A DNA stretch of 64,000 nucleotides, taken from assembly GCF_005116655.2 (NCBI RefSeq), contig NZ_CP050698.1, forward strand, positions 636,001 through 700,000, in the 5' to 3' direction. The first letter of the stretch is position 1. Every line of letters starts with the position of its first letter. The notes below the pieces were generated by a model. That model ran no database searches. It saw only the letters and a list, made by a program, of their open reading frames with translations, and had not been told where the DNA came from. Below, one piece after another: positions 62,958-64,000 of the stretch. This stretch comes from Desulfosediminicola flagellatus. Lineage in GTDB: Bacteria; Desulfobacterota; Desulfobulbia; Desulfobulbales; Desulfocapsaceae. The position numbers and the translations under genes were made by a program.

Positions 62958-64000
62958 ATGAAAAAAAGTATTATTTATGAGCTGGTCTTTATCTTTGGCA
63001 AAGAAAATGTTCTCACAGAACGCGAAGATATGATCGCTTACAGTTACGATGCAGCACCAGTAGAAATAGAGCCGGAAGCTGTTGTATTCGCATCCACGAC
63101 AGAGCAAATCAGCCAGCTGATGAGACTGGCATACCGAGAAGAGATTGCTGTTACGCCACGTGGACAAGGAAGTGGGCTTTCCGGGGGATCTATTCCTTTG
63201 AAAAGAGGAATTGTCCTTTCTATGGAACGAATGAAAAATCTGATTGAGTTTGATCCGGCCAATCGTCTTATTACAGTTGAAGCCGGTTTCACCACGGCCG
63301 ATATCGATCCAATTATTGCCGAAGCAAACCTTTTTTACCCTCCAGACCCCGGTTCTGTCGCATTCTCTACCATTGGTGGAAATGTTGCCGAGAATGCGGG
63401 AGGACTGCGAGGTCTAAAGTATGGTGTTACCAAAAACTACGTCAAAATGTTGAAAGTAGTGCTGCCACAGGGCGATATCGTTACCCTTGGCTCTAAATGT
63501 GTTAAACACGTTGCCGGATTCAATTCTGAACTCATATTGGTAGGTAGTGAGGGACTTCTTGGCATTATGACCGAAGTTACCCTTGCACTCCTTCCTGTAC
63601 CACAACATCGTGAATCTGCACTGGTGATCTTCAATAGTCTGGACGGTGCTGCCCAGGCAGTTTCAGATATTATCGCCGCAGGTGTTACTCCTGCCACTAT
63701 GGAATTTATGGATAACGCAACTATCAATGCAATCCAGAACTTCAAAGATTGTGGCTTACCTCGTGATGCGGAAGCGGTCCTTTTGATTGAGACCGATGGT
63801 GAAGAAAATTCGGCAAAAGCTGAGATGGAAGTGATAGAAGAGCAGGTGAAAAAAAATGACTGCCGTAAGTTTGTGCGGGCCAACGATACCGCTGAACGTG
63901 ATGCTCTGTTTGCTGGTCGCCGAGTTGCCCTGAACGCACTTGCATCTGTCAGGCCCAATGTAATCCTTGAGGATGCAACCGTGAAGCGCTCTGTTCTTCC
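62958..64000 (+). CDS. glcD: FAD-linked oxidase, GlcD/D-lactate dehydrogenase type (partial, runs off the window)
   Basis: N-terminal 347 residues of an FAD-linked hydroxyacid oxidase, no stop before the edge. The PCMH FAD-binding domain is seen: AVVFASTTEQISQLMRLAYR, then PRGQGSGLSGGSIPLKRGIV, ENAGGLRGLKYGVTKNYVKM, and the loop VAGFNSELILVGSEGLLGIM. The C-terminal catalytic part starts near residue 225 (PATMEFMDNATINAIQ). This is the profile of GlcD and the related D-lactate dehydrogenases. After lctP the natural role is D-lactate oxidation, with glycolate as alternative. Ribosome site weak; the ATG at 62958 fits the family start. Confidence 0.9.
   Translation, partial: MKKSIIYELVFIFGKENVLTEREDMIAYSYDAAPVEIEPEAVVFASTTEQISQLMRLAYREEIAVTPRGQGSGLSGGSIPLKRGIVLSMERMKNLIEFDPANRLITVEAGFTTADIDPIIAEANLFYPPDPGSVAFSTIGGNVAENAGGLRGLKYGVTKNYVKMLKVVLPQGDIVTLGSKCVKHVAGFNSELILVGSEGLLGIMTEVTLALLPVPQHRESALVIFNSLDGAAQAVSDIIAAGVTPATMEFMDNATINAIQNFKDCGLPRDAEAVLLIETDGEENSAKAEMEVIEEQVKKNDCRKFVRANDTAERDALFAGRRVALNALASVRPNVILEDATVKRSVL

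Overview
The window looks like chromosomal DNA of a Gram-negative, anaerobic, sulfate- or sulfur-respiring Desulfobacterota bacterium, most likely of the Desulfobulbales (inference). The grounds are a 13-gene complex I operon with fused NuoCD and short NuoG, several NrfD/PsrC-type quinone-interacting proteins next to a Tat-type four-cluster ferredoxin and a triheme c7-like cytochrome, a lactate permease followed by a GlcD-type FAD oxidase, a selenocysteine-containing SelD, a bacteriohemerythrin and a DsrE-like protein. Outer-membrane and periplasmic proteins (OmpA-type lipoprotein, MltB, PBP1b) show a diderm envelope. No tRNA or rRNA gene was recognised.

1-26 kb is a mosaic of small stand-alone units: a TraB/GumN protein; a LemA plus two TPM-domain proteins operon; a porin remnant beside a TetR regulator; a peroxide-defence pair (PerR-like regulator and KatG, each preceded by an ATAATGATTAT box); a divergent VOC protein/HxlR regulator pair with palindromic operators; a DUF2284/Rieske-like pair; a nitroreductase; a MetE/UroD-like protein; a DUF3592-type membrane protein and an esterase. 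At 15.9-18.1 kb a plasmid-like module (pRiA4b ORF-3 homologue, small basic protein, ParA) sits between two copies of an 18-bp repeat with iterons upstream of parA. Then follow a DsrE-like protein, two unknown proteins, an MltB-type transglycosylase, an OmpA-type lipoprotein, an unknown exported protein and an ectoine-type aspartokinase with two strong terminators.

26.7-40.8 kb is the complex I operon nuoA-B-CD-E-F-G-H-I-J-K-L-M-N plus a CBS-domain gene, closed by a strong terminator. 41.2-48.6 kb carries selD with an in-frame UGA and a SECIS hairpin, bacteriohemerythrin, a TPR lipoprotein with PBP1b, and the oxidative pentose phosphate pair pgl-zwf.

49.4-57.1 kb is the most unusual part: three paralogous NrfD-type membrane proteins in three modules. 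Module 1 is nrfD / Tat-ferredoxin / triheme cytochrome. Modules 2 and 3 share another order: a short single-TM protein, nrfD, and a MerR-type regulator with four conserved cysteine positions. NrfD 1 and 3 are about 87% identical by eye. None of the modules has a molybdopterin subunit. The likely reading is quinone-linked electron-transfer branches, two with a dedicated, possibly metal- or redox-sensing, regulator.

57.1-64 kb holds a GNAT protein, YwbE, a three-gene unit around an UPF0145/YbjQ protein, an AAA-ATPase pseudogene broken by an 11-bp duplication, a small unknown gene, two CRISPR-repeat-like hairpins, lactate permease, and the start of a GlcD-type oxidase that runs off the edge. Two families of dispersed non-coding repeats occur: a MITE-like element at 18.25 and 54.65 kb, and a shorter repeat at 11.4 and 18.4 kb.
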